A stretch of 64,000 nucleotides of DNA from Streptomyces varsoviensis (GCF_000718635.1 NZ_JOBF01000022.1:62001-126000); one strand, 5' to 3'. Shown: positions 31,021 to 40,473, counted from the stretch's first letter. Notes: generated from the letters alone by a model not told the origin. Made by a program: numbers and translations.

Positions 31021-32964
31021 TCAGGTGCGGCTGCGGATCACGTTCTTCCGCGGCAAGGGGTACCCATCTAAAGGCGTCCGGTGCTCCGGTAGGAGAGTTC
31101 GCAGGAAACGCTGGGTATCGGCATCGGTGGAGTAGAGACGGGTGCCTCGTGTGCCGCGAGTCAACAGCACCCGATAGGTGTTCAGCGCGTAGGTCAAGTA
31201 TCTACGGGCATCGAGGCCGCGAAGCTGGGAGTCCTCGCTCTTCTCCGGGTGTGCCCGCCACCCCTCGGCAGTCCATGTGAGGTCCCCGCCCAGGATGACG
31301 GCGCTGTAGTCGTACTCCATGCCCTGGGCCGTATAGATGCAACCGATCTGCTTGTGCCCTCCTTCATCGGTGGCCCAGAACGCCCGGCCGGGAGTGCCAT
31401 CGCCGGCAAGGGTCGCATCGGACCTGGAATTCCATGGTCTTTTCCACTGTCTCTGCCCGTCGGGCGCTTCCCAGGGGATGGAGACCTCCGGCAGCAGTGG
31501 TGGTTTGTCTGGGGACTCCCATGGCCAGCAGAAACCTGCTGTAATGCGGGCGCTTTCTCCTGCGGCGATATGTCCGTCGACCCATTCTTCGAGTTCGACT
31601 GGGTTTTCGCAGACAGCGAGGTCGTAGCCCGAACCTGCCCACTGCGTCGGCTGTCCCGCGGGGTCCAGGAGGGTGTCGACCCAGTCGAGATAGGCCCTGG
31701 ACCCGCTGCAGCGGAACTGCGCGCGCAGGTCGACGTGCGCGAAGGTGCAATTGTGATCGCTAGCCATCTTTCGGAGTTCACTGGTAGTGGTGCCTTCGCC
31801 TGGCCGTACGATCTGATGTTCATCGAGGAACAGCACGAAAACTGCACAGTTCTCCAGGAACTGTTTGAAGAGCAGAGGAAATTCGGCGCTTCGCATCCCG
31901 AGCCCGGTGCGGGCGCGATGCGCCTCGTCCAGAAGAACGACGCTGTCGTCCTTGTCCAGACCGCCGGGGATCTTGGTCAGCAAGGTGCTGATGAGGCCCT
32001 TGCCGGCGTCGCCTACCGCCCGTAGAAGCTGCTGGCTGAGCGTGCCGGAAGGCGAACAGAGGCGGGGGTTGCTGTCCGGCCCCAGGCACAGGTCCGCGAA
32101 AACGCGGCTGGCGATGACGGTCTTGCCGGTTCCCGGGCCTCCCGTCACGACGACGATATGCCCGGGTCTCCCGCGTCTCTTGGCGTTGATGGCTCGGTGG
32201 ATCTCTTGACGCGCGGCATCCTGGTCACCGATGAGGCGGAACGTTTCAGCGCCGTTGACGACCGAGCCGACCCGCGAAAGCAGCGAAGCCGAGGGGCGGT
32301 GACGTGCCTGAAGGAAGTCGTCGATGCGCTGCGGTGCGGCCGGCCGCAGGTCCTGGCAGCGCAGGCGTTCGGCCAGTGCGCGTGGCGTCTCGGCGGCCGC
32401 CACGTCCTCCTTGCCGAGGAGCGGGAACGCGGAGCTGGGCCCGATGCCGGCAGATGTACGAAGGTTCCGGATGAGTTCCGTGGGTGCATTGTGCAGGAGC
32501 GCGACCCCTCGTACGTCAATGCCGAGATCGTCGGGCAGCCAGTCATGGAAGTACGTGACGTAGCCGCCGACTTGCCGAGCTGGATGCAGGACTTCGCGAC
32601 TACCCACCGTCAGCTTTCCACTCTGCTCCGGATGCGGCGCGGCGTGGGTCCACTGCTTGAGCTCTATCGCGACCGCGACGAGATCCGAACCCTCCGCGCT
32701 GCCCCCCAACAGCAGTGCGTCCACCCGCTGGCTGGTGCCGGGCAGTTCGTACTCGAGGAAGAGCCGCAGCCCGTGCAGTTCGGCAGCGGAGAGCGCCTCC
32801 AGCAGCCGGGGCCAACTCTGCCGCCAGCTACGCAGTTCAGCCTCTCCCGGCTGGCGTCCTTGCGTTTCCGCGAAGCGTTCGGCGCATTTCGCGACGAACT
32901 CACGGCCATCATCGAAGCACTCAAGTGCCTGCTCGACTGTCCCGGCGAAGAGATGCATGCGCAT
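31021..32964 (-). CDS. DUF2075-type protein: PD-(D/E)XK nuclease fused to SF1 helicase, copy 2
   Basis: The 647-residue paralogue of 28160-30142 keeps the nuclease pattern (RVDALLLG then VAIELKQW), Walker A GGPGTGKTVIA, Walker B VVLLDEAHRARTG and the late motifs DLRAQFRC, GCIYTAQGMEYDY and YRVLLTRGTRGT. The N-terminus MRMHLFAG is placed by homology. TATAGA lies one base before the ATG and seven bases before the second ATG (32958), so a leaderless transcript from 32958 is possible. The copies differ strongly outside motifs, so this is an old duplication or two separate acquisitions. Confidence 0.85.
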   Translation of the reverse strand: MRMHLFAGTVEQALECFDDGREFVAKCAERFAETQGRQPGEAELRSWRQSWPRLLEALSAAELHGLRLFLEYELPGTSQRVDALLLGGSAEGSDLVAVAIELKQWTHAAPHPEQSGKLTVGSREVLHPARQVGGYVTYFHDWLPDDLGIDVRGVALLHNAPTELIRNLRTSAGIGPSSAFPLLGKEDVAAAETPRALAERLRCQDLRPAAPQRIDDFLQARHRPSASLLSRVGSVVNGAETFRLIGDQDAARQEIHRAINAKRRGRPGHIVVVTGGPGTGKTVIASRVFADLCLGPDSNPRLCSPSGTLSQQLLRAVGDAGKGLISTLLTKIPGGLDKDDSVVLLDEAHRARTGLGMRSAEFPLLFKQFLENCAVFVLFLDEHQIVRPGEGTTTSELRKMASDHNCTFAHVDLRAQFRCSGSRAYLDWVDTLLDPAGQPTQWAGSGYDLAVCENPVELEEWVDGHIAAGESARITAGFCWPWESPDKPPLLPEVSIPWEAPDGQRQWKRPWNSRSDATLAGDGTPGRAFWATDEGGHKQIGCIYTAQGMEYDYSAVILGGDLTWTAEGWRAHPEKSEDSQLRGLDARRYLTYALNTYRVLLTRGTRGTRLYSTDADTQRFLRTLLPEHRTPLDGYPLPRKNVIRSRT

Positions 32965-33174
32965 GTCTATACCAGGTGCCCTGTGCGGCCTTTGAATTGG
33001 GCGTCCGTACCTGCCTCGCCGATCTGGTGGGCGCCAGCCGATGATGGGCGAGGTCCGTCGGCGTGGGCTCTGCGGACACGAGCGTTGGAGCACTACGGAG
33101 CGCCCATTCCTTAGAGTTCGGCGTCTGTTTCCTCCTGCATCCCTCTCCATGAGGACTGATGTCGCCCGCAATCG

Positions 33175-34101
33175 TCAGAGCGATGCGGCAGGGTCGACGC
33201 CCGTTAGTTCGGCGCTTGCGTACCACAGCGCGGCCGCCGTCTCCGGGTCCGTCATGTGGGGTTGTGGGAGTTCGGGGCGGGGGTGGCCGCGTAGGCCGAA
33301 GATGCGGGGGCCCCACATTTGGCCGCCGCGGGCGGTGGGGTCGAGGGCGGCGCGTACGGCGGGCCAGGCGCCGGCGTCTTTGCCTTGGAGGACGACGCCG
33401 GCCGGGAGGCCCAGCAGGCGGCGGGGGAGGGGGTTGGTGTGGACGCCGGGGCGGGTGGGGGTGAGGGAGTCGAGGGCGCCGCCGGGGTGGGCGACGAGGC
33501 TCTGGCAGGTGCTGCCCGCGACGCGCAGGCGGCGGTCGAGTTCGAAGGCGAAGCTCATCTGGGCGAGTTTGGAGCGCCCGTACGTCTGCTTCGGGTCGTA
33601 CGAGCGGGTGCACTGGAGGTCGTCCAGGTCGAGCCGTTCGGTACGGGCGGCGAAGCTGCCCATGGTGATGACCCGGGCGGCCGGGGCCGCCGTGAGCAGC
33701 GGGGCCAGCCAGTGGGTCAGCGCGAAGTGCCCGAGGTGGTTGGTGGCGAACATCGCCTCGTGACCGGCGGCGTTCTCGCGGCGGGGCGGATCGTCGAGCG
33801 CGATGCCGGCGTTGAGGACTGCAACGTCCAAGCGGTCGAGGGGGAAGCCGTCCACCGACGCCTTCAGCGAGGACAGGTCCGCGAGGTCCAGTGGCATGTG
33901 GTGCACGTGGGCCTGCGGCACCCGGATTCTGATGGCATCCCTGGCCGCGGCGGCCTTCGCCGCACTGCGGCTGCCCAGGACGACGGTGGCCCCGGCCTCG
34001 GCGAGCTGTTCGGCGATGAAGTAGCCGATACCGGCATTGCCGCCGGTCACGAGGGCGGTCAGGTGCTCGGCGCGGGGCGGCCGGCGGACGTTCCAGGGCA
34101 T
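33175..34101 (-). CDS. Short-chain dehydrogenase/reductase
   Basis: The 308-residue NAD(P)-dependent oxidoreductase has the cofactor motif TGGNAGIG near residue 19, the NAG strand motif VLNAGIAL and the catalytic YGRSK near 175 with Ser upstream in VITMGSF. The length and the segment NHLGHFALTHWL match the retinol-dehydrogenase-like SDRs. It follows a TetR gene by 34 bp on the same strand; the pair is probably an auto-regulated operon in which the regulator senses the SDR substrate. The substrate is unknown. Confidence 0.9.
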   Translation of the reverse strand: MPWNVRRPPRAEHLTALVTGGNAGIGYFIAEQLAEAGATVVLGSRSAAKAAAARDAIRIRVPQAHVHHMPLDLADLSSLKASVDGFPLDRLDVAVLNAGIALDDPPRRENAAGHEAMFATNHLGHFALTHWLAPLLTAAPAARVITMGSFAARTERLDLDDLQCTRSYDPKQTYGRSKLAQMSFAFELDRRLRVAGSTCQSLVAHPGGALDSLTPTRPGVHTNPLPRRLLGLPAGVVLQGKDAGAWPAVRAALDPTARGGQMWGPRIFGLRGHPRPELPQPHMTDPETAAALWYASAELTGVDPAASL

Positions 34102-34135
34102 GGGGTTCCTTTACGGAGGGGAGGCGGGGCGGTGG

Positions 34136-34765
34136 TCAGAGGCCGGGCCAGCCGCGCTTGAGGTGGGCGAACGCGGCGGCGAGGGCGGCCTGGGGGTCCG
34201 GGCAACTGGAGGCGAGGTCGGGCGTCTCCAGCACGTACCGCGCCAGCACACGCAAGGAGTCATCGGCCTCCGCGCGGCCCGCGGCCTCGGCCAGCAGCGC
34301 GGCGAGGGTGTCCGTACAGGCGACCCACACCCGGCGGGCGTAGGCGCACAGGGCGGGCGTGCCCATCACCAGGTCCATTCGGCGCTGGTATTCCTCCGGC
34401 AGATTCGTCGCGAAGGGCGCCCGCGCGGCGAAGGACGCGTGCAGAGCGTCCAGCGCGGAACTCCCGGCCGGCCGCCCCCGCACCGCGGCCGCCAGCGACG
34501 CCTCCCGCTCCCCGCTGTCGTCGAGGATCAGCGCTTCCTTCCCCGCCGGGAAGTGCGCGAACACCGTCGTGACCGCCGTATCCGCCGCCGCCGCGATCTC
34601 CGCCACCGTCACCTTGTCGTAGCCCCGCTCCAAGAAGAGTTCCAACGCCGCGTCGGACAGGGCCTTCCGCGTCGCCGCCTTCTTCCGCTCGCGCCGGCTC
34701 GGCTGCGCCGATGCAGGGGGTGCAGTGGGTGCAGTGGGTGCAGCGGGTTCATCAGTCGTCGCCAT
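34136..34765 (-). CDS. TetR-family regulator
   Basis: The 209-residue protein has its helix-turn-helix at about 30-75: ALSDAALELFLERGYDKVTV, then AAADTAVTTVFAHFPAGKEAL. The ligand domain follows. A Thr/Ala/Pro repeat (PTAPTAPPA) extends the N-terminus. It begins the SDR operon, with a triple operator just upstream, and most likely represses itself and the SDR. Confidence 0.9.
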   Translation of the reverse strand: MATTDEPAAPTAPTAPPASAQPSRRERKKAATRKALSDAALELFLERGYDKVTVAEIAAAADTAVTTVFAHFPAGKEALILDDSGEREASLAAAVRGRPAGSSALDALHASFAARAPFATNLPEEYQRRMDLVMGTPALCAYARRVWVACTDTLAALLAEAAGRAEADDSLRVLARYVLETPDLASSCPDPQAALAAAFAHLKRGWPGL

Positions 34766-34779
34766 GGTGCCACTGTAGA

Positions 34780-34848
34780 CACACTGACTACGAAATCCTA
34801 ATGACTTCGATTTCCTAGTCAGTGTGGCGTCAGTGCGTAGTCAGTGTG
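34780..34848. promoter_or_regulatory. TetR operator: 18-bp inverted repeat plus third half-site
   Basis: CACACTGACTACGAAATC (34780-34797) is matched by its reverse complement at 34809-34826 with one difference. A third copy of TAGTCAGTGTG lies at 34838-34848, exactly 22 bp after the second. The array fills the 96-bp gap upstream of the TetR gene, the classic place for an autorepressor site. Confidence 0.75.
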
Positions 34849-34861
34849 ATGACGCTCGGCG

Positions 34862-36265
34862 TCAGTGCCGGCTGGAGCGCCCGGCCGCACGGTGCGGCCG
34901 TCGCTTCGACAGCCCGTCCGCCAGCCGGTCGGTCGCCCACCCGGCGCGCAGCGTCAGCGGGTTGGCGACCGGCGTGGGCGCGAAGCGCGGGCGCGCCCGC
35001 CATACGGCAGCAAGGTCCTCGTGAAACGCCCCGCCCGCGAGCCGGTCGGCGAGCAGCGTGCCCAGGTACGGGGCCTGGGCGAGGCCGTGACCGTTGTAAC
35101 CGGCCGCGTAGAACACATTCCGCGCCGCCTCTCCGGCGACCGGGAGCCACGGTGGTGTCATCGCGACCCACCCGCCCCACGCCCGGCGCGGCGCGATATC
35201 GCGAAGCGATGGGAACCGGTCGTGGAAACCACGGACGAGATCCGCTACGACCGCCCGGTCCGGCTCGCGGTCACGCACCGTTCCTCGTCCCAACCGCAAT
35301 TGGCGGACGCCGAAGACGATCGTGCCGCGCGCGGTGGGGCGGTAGTTCTCCAGGAGATTGTGCTGGGTGATGATTCCGGCGCGGCTCGTCCAGCCGATCG
35401 CCTCAAGACGCTCACGTCCTATCGGTCCGGTCTCGACCTCATGGGTCCAGACCGGCGTCACCATCCGCTTCGGGGCGATAGCGAGGTCGCGGGAGTACGC
35501 GTTCGTGGCGAGTACCACCCGCTCGGCGCGCAGGCGCCCCCTCGGGACAGTGACGGTGACCCCCTTGCTATCGGGATATATCCCTCCTACCGGAGACTCC
35601 TCGAAAACCCTCGTCGAAGTCTTGAGAAGCACCGCGCGCAGACCGAGCGCGAATTTCCCGGGATCGAGATGTCCGCCGGCGCGTTCCAGGTAGCCGCCGA
35701 GAAACCCGTCGGGCAGGCCGAGTTCGCGGCCGCCCCCGAACCCGACGTCCGCTCCCGCCTTTCGCAGTATCCGCGCGTTGCGCTCCGCCTTCCGAAGCTG
35801 GCCCGTGGATATGGCGGCGCCGACGTTGCCCGCCGCCTCGTACTCGCAGTCGAGCCCCAGCCGCCCGATCATTTCCTCGGTGAAGCGGGCCGCTCCCTCG
35901 CCCAAGCGCACGATGTCGCGGAAGCGGCGCGGGTGGAGCGTGCTCAACAATTGGGGGTCACCCGCCGGGGCGCTCGACAATTGGCCGGCGTTACGTGAAC
36001 TCGCCCCGCAGCCGCAGAAACCGGAGTCGAGCACCACGACGTCCGCACCCCGCTCCGCCAGCCGCAACGCCGCCGCCATGCCCGTATAGCCGCCCCCGAC
36101 GACCGCGACATCGCACGTGAGCTCACCTTTGAGCGCGGGCCGGATATCGGCGGGCGGAGCGGTGTCCCAGCCGTGCGTCGCATAGGAGACTCCATCCGAG
36201 ATTCCATCCGAGATTCCATCCGAGGCTCCATCTGAGGCTCCATCTGAGATTCCGTTGTTGACCAT
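34862..36265 (-). CDS. FAD-dependent oxidoreductase (DadA/glycine-D-amino-acid oxidase family)
   Basis: The 467-residue DAO-type flavoprotein has the FAD motif VAVVGGGYTGMAAALRLAERG near residue 50, the following GCGASSRNAGQLS, and the late motif FYAAGYNGHGLAQAPYLG. The family oxidises amines or amino acids such as glycine, proline or gamma-glutamylputrescine; the exact substrate cannot be read. ATG 36265 has GGAG seven bases upstream. The first 25 residues are a run of SDG-Ile/Ala repeats coded by 12-bp tandem repeats. Confidence 0.88.
   Translation of the reverse strand: MVNNGISDGASDGASDGISDGISDGVSYATHGWDTAPPADIRPALKGELTCDVAVVGGGYTGMAAALRLAERGADVVVLDSGFCGCGASSRNAGQLSSAPAGDPQLLSTLHPRRFRDIVRLGEGAARFTEEMIGRLGLDCEYEAAGNVGAAISTGQLRKAERNARILRKAGADVGFGGGRELGLPDGFLGGYLERAGGHLDPGKFALGLRAVLLKTSTRVFEESPVGGIYPDSKGVTVTVPRGRLRAERVVLATNAYSRDLAIAPKRMVTPVWTHEVETGPIGRERLEAIGWTSRAGIITQHNLLENYRPTARGTIVFGVRQLRLGRGTVRDREPDRAVVADLVRGFHDRFPSLRDIAPRRAWGGWVAMTPPWLPVAGEAARNVFYAAGYNGHGLAQAPYLGTLLADRLAGGAFHEDLAAVWRARPRFAPTPVANPLTLRAGWATDRLADGLSKRRPHRAAGRSSRH
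36191..36252. repeat. 12-bp tandem repeat inside the oxidoreductase N-terminus
   Basis: About five copies of TCCATCCGAGAT or TCCATCTGAGGC code, on the minus strand, for repeated Ile/Ala-Ser-Asp-Gly. The period is a multiple of three, so copy number can change without loss of frame. The repeat precedes the first conserved residue and probably forms a disordered tail. Confidence 0.85.
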
Positions 36266-36386
36266 TTCTGAACTCCATGAGGAATTGGCCGGGCCGCTCC
36301 GCATGTGATCGCGGTCGAGGCGGCAGAGTTGTCGTTTTCGTCCGTTCGGTGGGTCGGCGACGATGGCGGTGCAGCGCTGCGGCGCG

Positions 36387-37070
36387 TTACGTCAGGGCGG
36401 CTACGAGGCTCGCCACCGTCACGGTGTTGAAGAAGAACGCGATGACCGCGTTCGCGGAGACGGTCCGCCGCATATCCCGTGAGGTCACCGTCACGTCGGT
36501 CACGCCGAAAGTCGTCATCAGCGATACGGCGAAGTAGACGTAATCGGCCCAGACCGCCGATTCCCCGCCGGGAAAGTCCAGGGCCTGTTCGTTCTCCACG
36601 AGGTTGTCGGCATGGAAAGCGACCGCGAAGGACACGAACACGCAGACCCAGGCGTCCGCGACCAGCGCGAGGGCCACCACCACTCGTACGACGACGGGGA
36701 GAGCGGTTCCCATATGGCCGGGGCGCCAGATCAGCGCCACGACGAGGGCGGCCGCCGCGACGAAGATCGACGCGCCCGGGCCGGGGGCGGTGCCGAGGAC
36801 GTAGCGCTGGATCAGCGTGCCGCGGGCCGTGCGATGGGCCCACCCGCGAATCGCCGCCGGGGAGACAGTCGAAAAGGTGATCAGTGTGACGGTGAGGTAA
36901 GCGGAAAGATAGGCGAACATCGCGAAAACGCCGACATCCGCCCCCGAGAGGAATTTCGGGCCCCCGTTGAATGCGCGAACGAGCAGCAGAATCGCCGCCG
37001 CCAAGGCCGCGGTGAAAGTACTCAAGGCCGCTCGTCGGCGTTCCGAAAGCCAGGTGTGCACCCGGTGCAT
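36387..37070 (-). CDS. DUF1345 membrane protein
   Basis: The protein of about 227 residues has four to five membrane helices and the family signature [19 protein letters not shown] followed by [21 protein letters not shown]1345 proteins resemble a two-helix ion-channel pore but have no proven function. The start is uncertain: ATG 37070 is given; ATG 37079 and GTG 37061 (GAGAGGA nine bases upstream) are alternatives. The next upstream gene is a divergent TetR regulator. Confidence 0.8.
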   Translation of the reverse strand: MHRVHTWLSERRRAALSTFTAALAAAILLLVRAFNGGPKFLSGADVGVFAMFAYLSAYLTVTLITFSTVSPAAIRGWAHRTARGTLIQRYVLGTAPGPGASIFVAAAALVVALIWRPGHMGTALPVVVRVVVALALVADAWVCVFVSFAVAFHADNLVENEQALDFPGGESAVWADYVYFAVSLMTTFGVTDVTVTSRDMRRTVSANAVIAFFFNTVTVASLVAALT

Positions 37071-37446
37071 TCCTCTCATGTCATGTGATGATCGGGATGG
37101 CGGCTTGCGCTTCGAGGGAAAGCCTTCGGGTTCCTCGGCTCTCCCCATTTCGACGCCGCCTCAGGTCACTGCATTCCGCTCAGTGTTTCGCTCGGCGCAG
37201 GGAAAGCGCGGTATTTGGGGGCGGTTGGTATTGCCGCGGCGGCGCAACTGTTGGGCGTGGCCACTCCGTTCCCTCCCGTTCGCCCCAGGGGCCCAGTCGA
37301 TGCCGGCGCCGGTGCTGACGCCGAGGCCGGGGGGCAGCAGGCTCCAGTTCTCGAACTCGAATCGGGTTTGAGTCTAGGGTGGATCGACCCCCTGTCAACT
37401 CAGGTGACGCGGGCTCCTCGGGGCGTCCCTGTTACGATCTCGAATC

Positions 37447-38082
37447 GTGTTCGAAAAAGAATCGGCAGCTCAGGCGCCGAGTCGGAGTCGCCGGGGCGCG
37501 GTGCAGCGGCGTGGGGTGGAGCGCAGGCGGGCCATCGTCGACGCCGCGGAGGCCCTGCTGGGCGAGCGGGGCTACGAGGCGGCGACCCTCAAGGCGATCG
37601 GCGAGCGCGCCGGCATCCCCATCGCCTCCGTCTACCACTACTTCTCCGACCGGCATGAGGTCGACGCCGAGATCCTGCGCCGCCATGTGGACGGGCTCGG
37701 CAAGGTCTTCGCCGCCGTGCTGCAGAGCTCCGCACCGGAACCACGCACGCTGCGCGAGGCGGTCGACGCCATCGTCGACCCCGTGCTGGCCCACTTCCGC
37801 CGCCACCCGAGCTGCACCGAGCTGTGGTTCGCCGGACGCCACGACCTGCTCGTGGAACAGGTCCGCGCGTTCGACGAGGAGCAGGCCGGGAAGACCTGGC
37901 AGTACCTCGTCGAGCGGAACCTCCTCGCCGCCGACACGCCCCGGCTCGTACTGCTGCTCGCCTTCGAGGTCGCCAACCGGTTCCTCGACGTGGCGTTCCG
38001 ACGCGACCCGGCCGGTGACGACGCCGTGATCGACGAGGCGCGCACGTGCCTCACGGCTTACCTGGGCACGTACGGCCCGTAG
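37447..38082 (+). CDS. TetR-family regulator
   Basis: The 211-residue protein starts with GTG. The helix-turn-helix lies at about 28-72 (IVDAAEALLGERGYEAATL, then GIPIASVYHYFSDRHEV) and the ligand domain follows. The upstream region has ACTCGAATCGGGTTTGAGT near 37352-37372, an imperfect inverted repeat, and a related GATCTCGAATCG just before the start; either may be its operator and control the divergent DUF1345 gene. Confidence 0.88.
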   Translation: MFEKESAAQAPSRSRRGAVQRRGVERRRAIVDAAEALLGERGYEAATLKAIGERAGIPIASVYHYFSDRHEVDAEILRRHVDGLGKVFAAVLQSSAPEPRTLREAVDAIVDPVLAHFRRHPSCTELWFAGRHDLLVEQVRAFDEEQAGKTWQYLVERNLLAADTPRLVLLLAFEVANRFLDVAFRRDPAGDDAVIDEARTCLTAYLGTYGP

Positions 38083-38138
38083 AGTGGCTGACGGACGGGC
38101 CCCTTGCGTCCGTACGCGCCGGGGAGCGGGAGCGCGTG

Positions 38139-38834
38139 TCAGCAGACCTCCGGCGGGGCCCCATCCCCAGCCCCAGCCCCAGCCCCACTCTCCCCAGCCC
38201 CCGACCCGGGGGCGATGAGGGTGGCGGCGGCGTCGATGAGGGCTCGGACGCGTTCGGGGGTGAAGCGTTCGGGTTCGAAGGGGTGCATCATCATCCACCC
38301 GTCGCCCATGGCGCTGAGCTGGTCGGCGAGCAGGTCGGCGGGGATGTCGGAGCGGACGGTGCCTTGGGCCTGGCCGGCCGCGAGGAGTTCGGCCTGCGCC
38401 TCGCGGTAACGGGCGTAGCGCCGCTCGATGAGGGCGGCGAAGCCCGGTTCGTACCGTGCGTGGGCGAGGAGTTGGGACATCACGGGCCAGAAGTCGGCGT
38501 CGCCGGTGACGAGTTTCAGCCACCGTTCCAGGAGGCCGCGAACGTCGGTCCGGTCGTGGCCGGCGGTGAGCATCGCCTCGTACGCGTCGAAGCGGCTCTC
38601 GGCCAGCGCGGTGACGAGTTCCTGCTTGTTCGCGAAGTAGTAGGTCACCGCGCCGGTCGTACATCCGGCGCGCTGGGCCACCTTGCGCAGTGAGGCGTTG
38701 GCGTAGCCCTCCCGCGCGATCACCGACGCCGCCGCCTTCAGGAGCTCCGCGCGTTTCGCGGCGCGGTCACCGGCCGGACGCCCGCGCCGTACGGCCCGCT
38801 CCTGCTCGGTCGCCCCATCGCCGCTGAGTGGCAC
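38139..38834 (-). CDS. TetR-family regulator
   Basis: The 231-residue protein has the helix-turn-helix at about 30-75 (LLKAAASVIAREGYANASL, then CTTGAVTYYFANKQELV). The C-terminal segment has GDGWMMMHPFEPERFTPERV, then a Gly/Ala tail. It reads divergently from the PhyH-type dioxygenase gene across a 174-bp gap containing a palindrome, so it probably represses that gene and itself. Confidence 0.9.
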   Translation of the reverse strand: MPLSGDGATEQERAVRRGRPAGDRAAKRAELLKAAASVIAREGYANASLRKVAQRAGCTTGAVTYYFANKQELVTALAESRFDAYEAMLTAGHDRTDVRGLLERWLKLVTGDADFWPVMSQLLAHARYEPGFAALIERRYARYREAQAELLAAGQAQGTVRSDIPADLLADQLSAMGDGWMMMHPFEPERFTPERVRALIDAAATLIAPGSGAGESGAGAGAGDGAPPEVC

Positions 38835-38935
38835 TGGCCGTACCTCCCTTCGGTGACCGGCGCCTCCGGTGGCTCACCCCTCCGGCGGCCGCTCCAACTC
38901 CCAGTCCAACGCCCGCGATTCTGTCACATATTTTT

Positions 38936-38953
38936 CGTAACAAGCGTTGTGTA
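38936..38953. promoter_or_regulatory. Likely operator between TetR and PhyH genes
   Basis: TAACAA-GCG-TTGTGTA around 38938-38953 is a near-palindrome in an AT-rich island of the divergent gap, 55 bp upstream of the dioxygenase ATG. Its place suits control by the adjacent TetR protein. Confidence 0.5.
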
Positions 38954-39008
38954 AAAGGCTGCCGTCTTCTAGCGTGCTCGCATCTCCCAACCTGAAGGAG
39001 AGCGACCG

Positions 39009-39875
39009 ATGAACGAGAAAGTTGTTCGGGAAGCATTCAGGGAAGACGGCGCCGCCCTCATCGAGAACTGCCTGAACGAGGCGGAGTTAGGGTGGTGCCG
39101 CGAGGCGTTCGACTGGGCCGTGGCGAATCCGGGCCCCTACGCGACCTCGATGTACGACGGGACCGAGCGACGCTCGCACGTGGACAACGCCAACCCGCTG
39201 GCCAAGGAGCGGCTGGACGCGCTTGTGCAGTCGCTGCCGTTCGGCGAGCTGTTCGCGAAGCTGTGGGGCTCGGAGCACGTGTGGTACTTCGCCGAGGAGA
39301 TCTTCCTCAAGTCCGGCGGCCGGAGCGCCCGAAGCTGCTGGCATCAGGACACCGCGTACCTGCCCTGGGCGGGCGAGCACTGGGGCAACGCGTGGATCAG
39401 CTTCCAGCACGTACCGAAACGGAACTCGCTGGAGATCGTGCGGGGCTCGCACCGCGGCGTGCAGTACGACGGGACCACGTTCAACCTCGACGACCCGACC
39501 GAGCCGCTGCACGGCGGCGGCGTCCTGCCCCGCCTGCCGGACATCGACGCGGAGCTCGCGGCAGGTCGCGACACGCACCACGCGACCTCCGACGAGAGCT
39601 CTGGAGCGGCCTATGACGTGCTCTCGTGGGCCGTCGACCCCGGCGACGTCGTCGTACTGCATCCCCGCTCGCTGCACGGCGGGGCCGGCGTCGACGCCGA
39701 GGCGCCGGAACGCCACACGCTGGTCCTGCGCTTCTTCGGCGACGACGCGGCGTTCCGTCCCCTGCCGACCGTGAACGCGCGCTATGCCCGTAACGGCGTC
39801 CTCTTCACGGACGAGATGGCGAAGCTGAACCCAGGGGACCCCTTCCGCTCGCCCGTCTTCCGCCAGCTCCTCTGA
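39009..39875 (+). CDS. Phytanoyl-CoA dioxygenase (PhyH) family protein
   Basis: The 288-residue Fe(II)/2-oxoglutarate oxygenase has the metal motif in CWHQDTAYLPWAGEHW (HxD near residue 115). The distal His lies in VVLHPRSLHGGAG near 220, with a possible 2-oxoglutarate Arg at LVLRFFG. GAAGGAG precedes the ATG. A divergent TetR gene upstream and a RidA gene downstream suggest a small catabolic or detoxifying unit; the substrate is unknown. Confidence 0.88.
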   Translation: MNEKVVREAFREDGAALIENCLNEAELGWCREAFDWAVANPGPYATSMYDGTERRSHVDNANPLAKERLDALVQSLPFGELFAKLWGSEHVWYFAEEIFLKSGGRSARSCWHQDTAYLPWAGEHWGNAWISFQHVPKRNSLEIVRGSHRGVQYDGTTFNLDDPTEPLHGGGVLPRLPDIDAELAAGRDTHHATSDESSGAAYDVLSWAVDPGDVVVLHPRSLHGGAGVDAEAPERHTLVLRFFGDDAAFRPLPTVNARYARNGVLFTDEMAKLNPGDPFRSPVFRQLL

Positions 39876-39971
39876 CTCCGACACCGACACCGACACCGAC
39901 TCCGACTCCGACATCCGACTCCGACTCCGACATCCGAAGCCGACACCGACTCCGACATCCGACTCCGACCT
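39876..39971 (+). repeat. CCGACA/CCGACT tandem repeats
   Basis: About fifteen 6-base units of CCGACA, CCGACT or CCGACATC begin immediately after the stop of the dioxygenase gene and fill most of the 130-bp gap before RidA. They read as Asp/Ser-Thr codons in one frame but contain no start or ribosome binding site. Copy number is likely to vary between strains. Confidence 0.85.
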
Positions 39972-40005
39972 CTGACCCGACCGCACCGGCGAAGGGTTTC
40001 CGCCC

Positions 40006-40407
40006 ATGAAACGCCAGCTCATCAACCCGCCCCACACGCGGGCGCTCTACGATCAGTTGCACTTCTCGCAGGCCGTCCGCGTCGGCGACCTCATCTGGGT
40101 ATCCGGCCAAGTGGGAATCGACCCCGACACCCTGCGGCCCGCCGTCGGCATGGCGGCCCAGGCCCGGCTCGCGTTCGACGGCGTACGGAACGTCCTGGAA
40201 GCCGCGGGGGCCGGCCTGGCCGACACCGTCGAGCTGACGACCTTCCATATCGATCTCCGCGGTGCAGGCATCGCGGAGTTCACCCAGGTCAAGGACGAGT
40301 GCTTCCCCGACCGGTACCCCGCCTGGACCGCGGTCGGCGTCACTCAGTTGGCCCGCCCCGAACTGCTCGTGGAGGTCAGAGCCGTCGCCATGGCCGGCAG
40401 CGGCTGA
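40006..40407 (+). CDS. RidA/YjgF-family protein
   Basis: The 133-residue trimeric enamine/imine deaminase-type protein has SQAVRVGDLIWVSGQVG, AFDGVRNVLEAAGAGLADTVELTTF and a late YPAWTAVGVTQLARPELLVEV with the conserved Glu. The usual Arg that binds the carboxylate corresponds to a position around residue 107 and is not clearly present, so it may belong to a subgroup other than RidA itself. GAAGGG precedes the ATG. Confidence 0.88.
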   Translation: MKRQLINPPHTRALYDQLHFSQAVRVGDLIWVSGQVGIDPDTLRPAVGMAAQARLAFDGVRNVLEAAGAGLADTVELTTFHIDLRGAGIAEFTQVKDECFPDRYPAWTAVGVTQLARPELLVEVRAVAMAGSG

Positions 40408-40473
40408 CCCACCCGTACGCCCCGCCCTCACCCGTACGGCCTGGCCCGAACGCCCTTCGCTTCGAGAACGTGC

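Noticed and set aside
30552..31135. Short open frames between the nuclease-helicase paralogues as toxin-antitoxin genes.
   Set aside because: They lack ribosome binding sites and recognisable motifs; only the 64-residue membrane protein at 30269-30463 has support.
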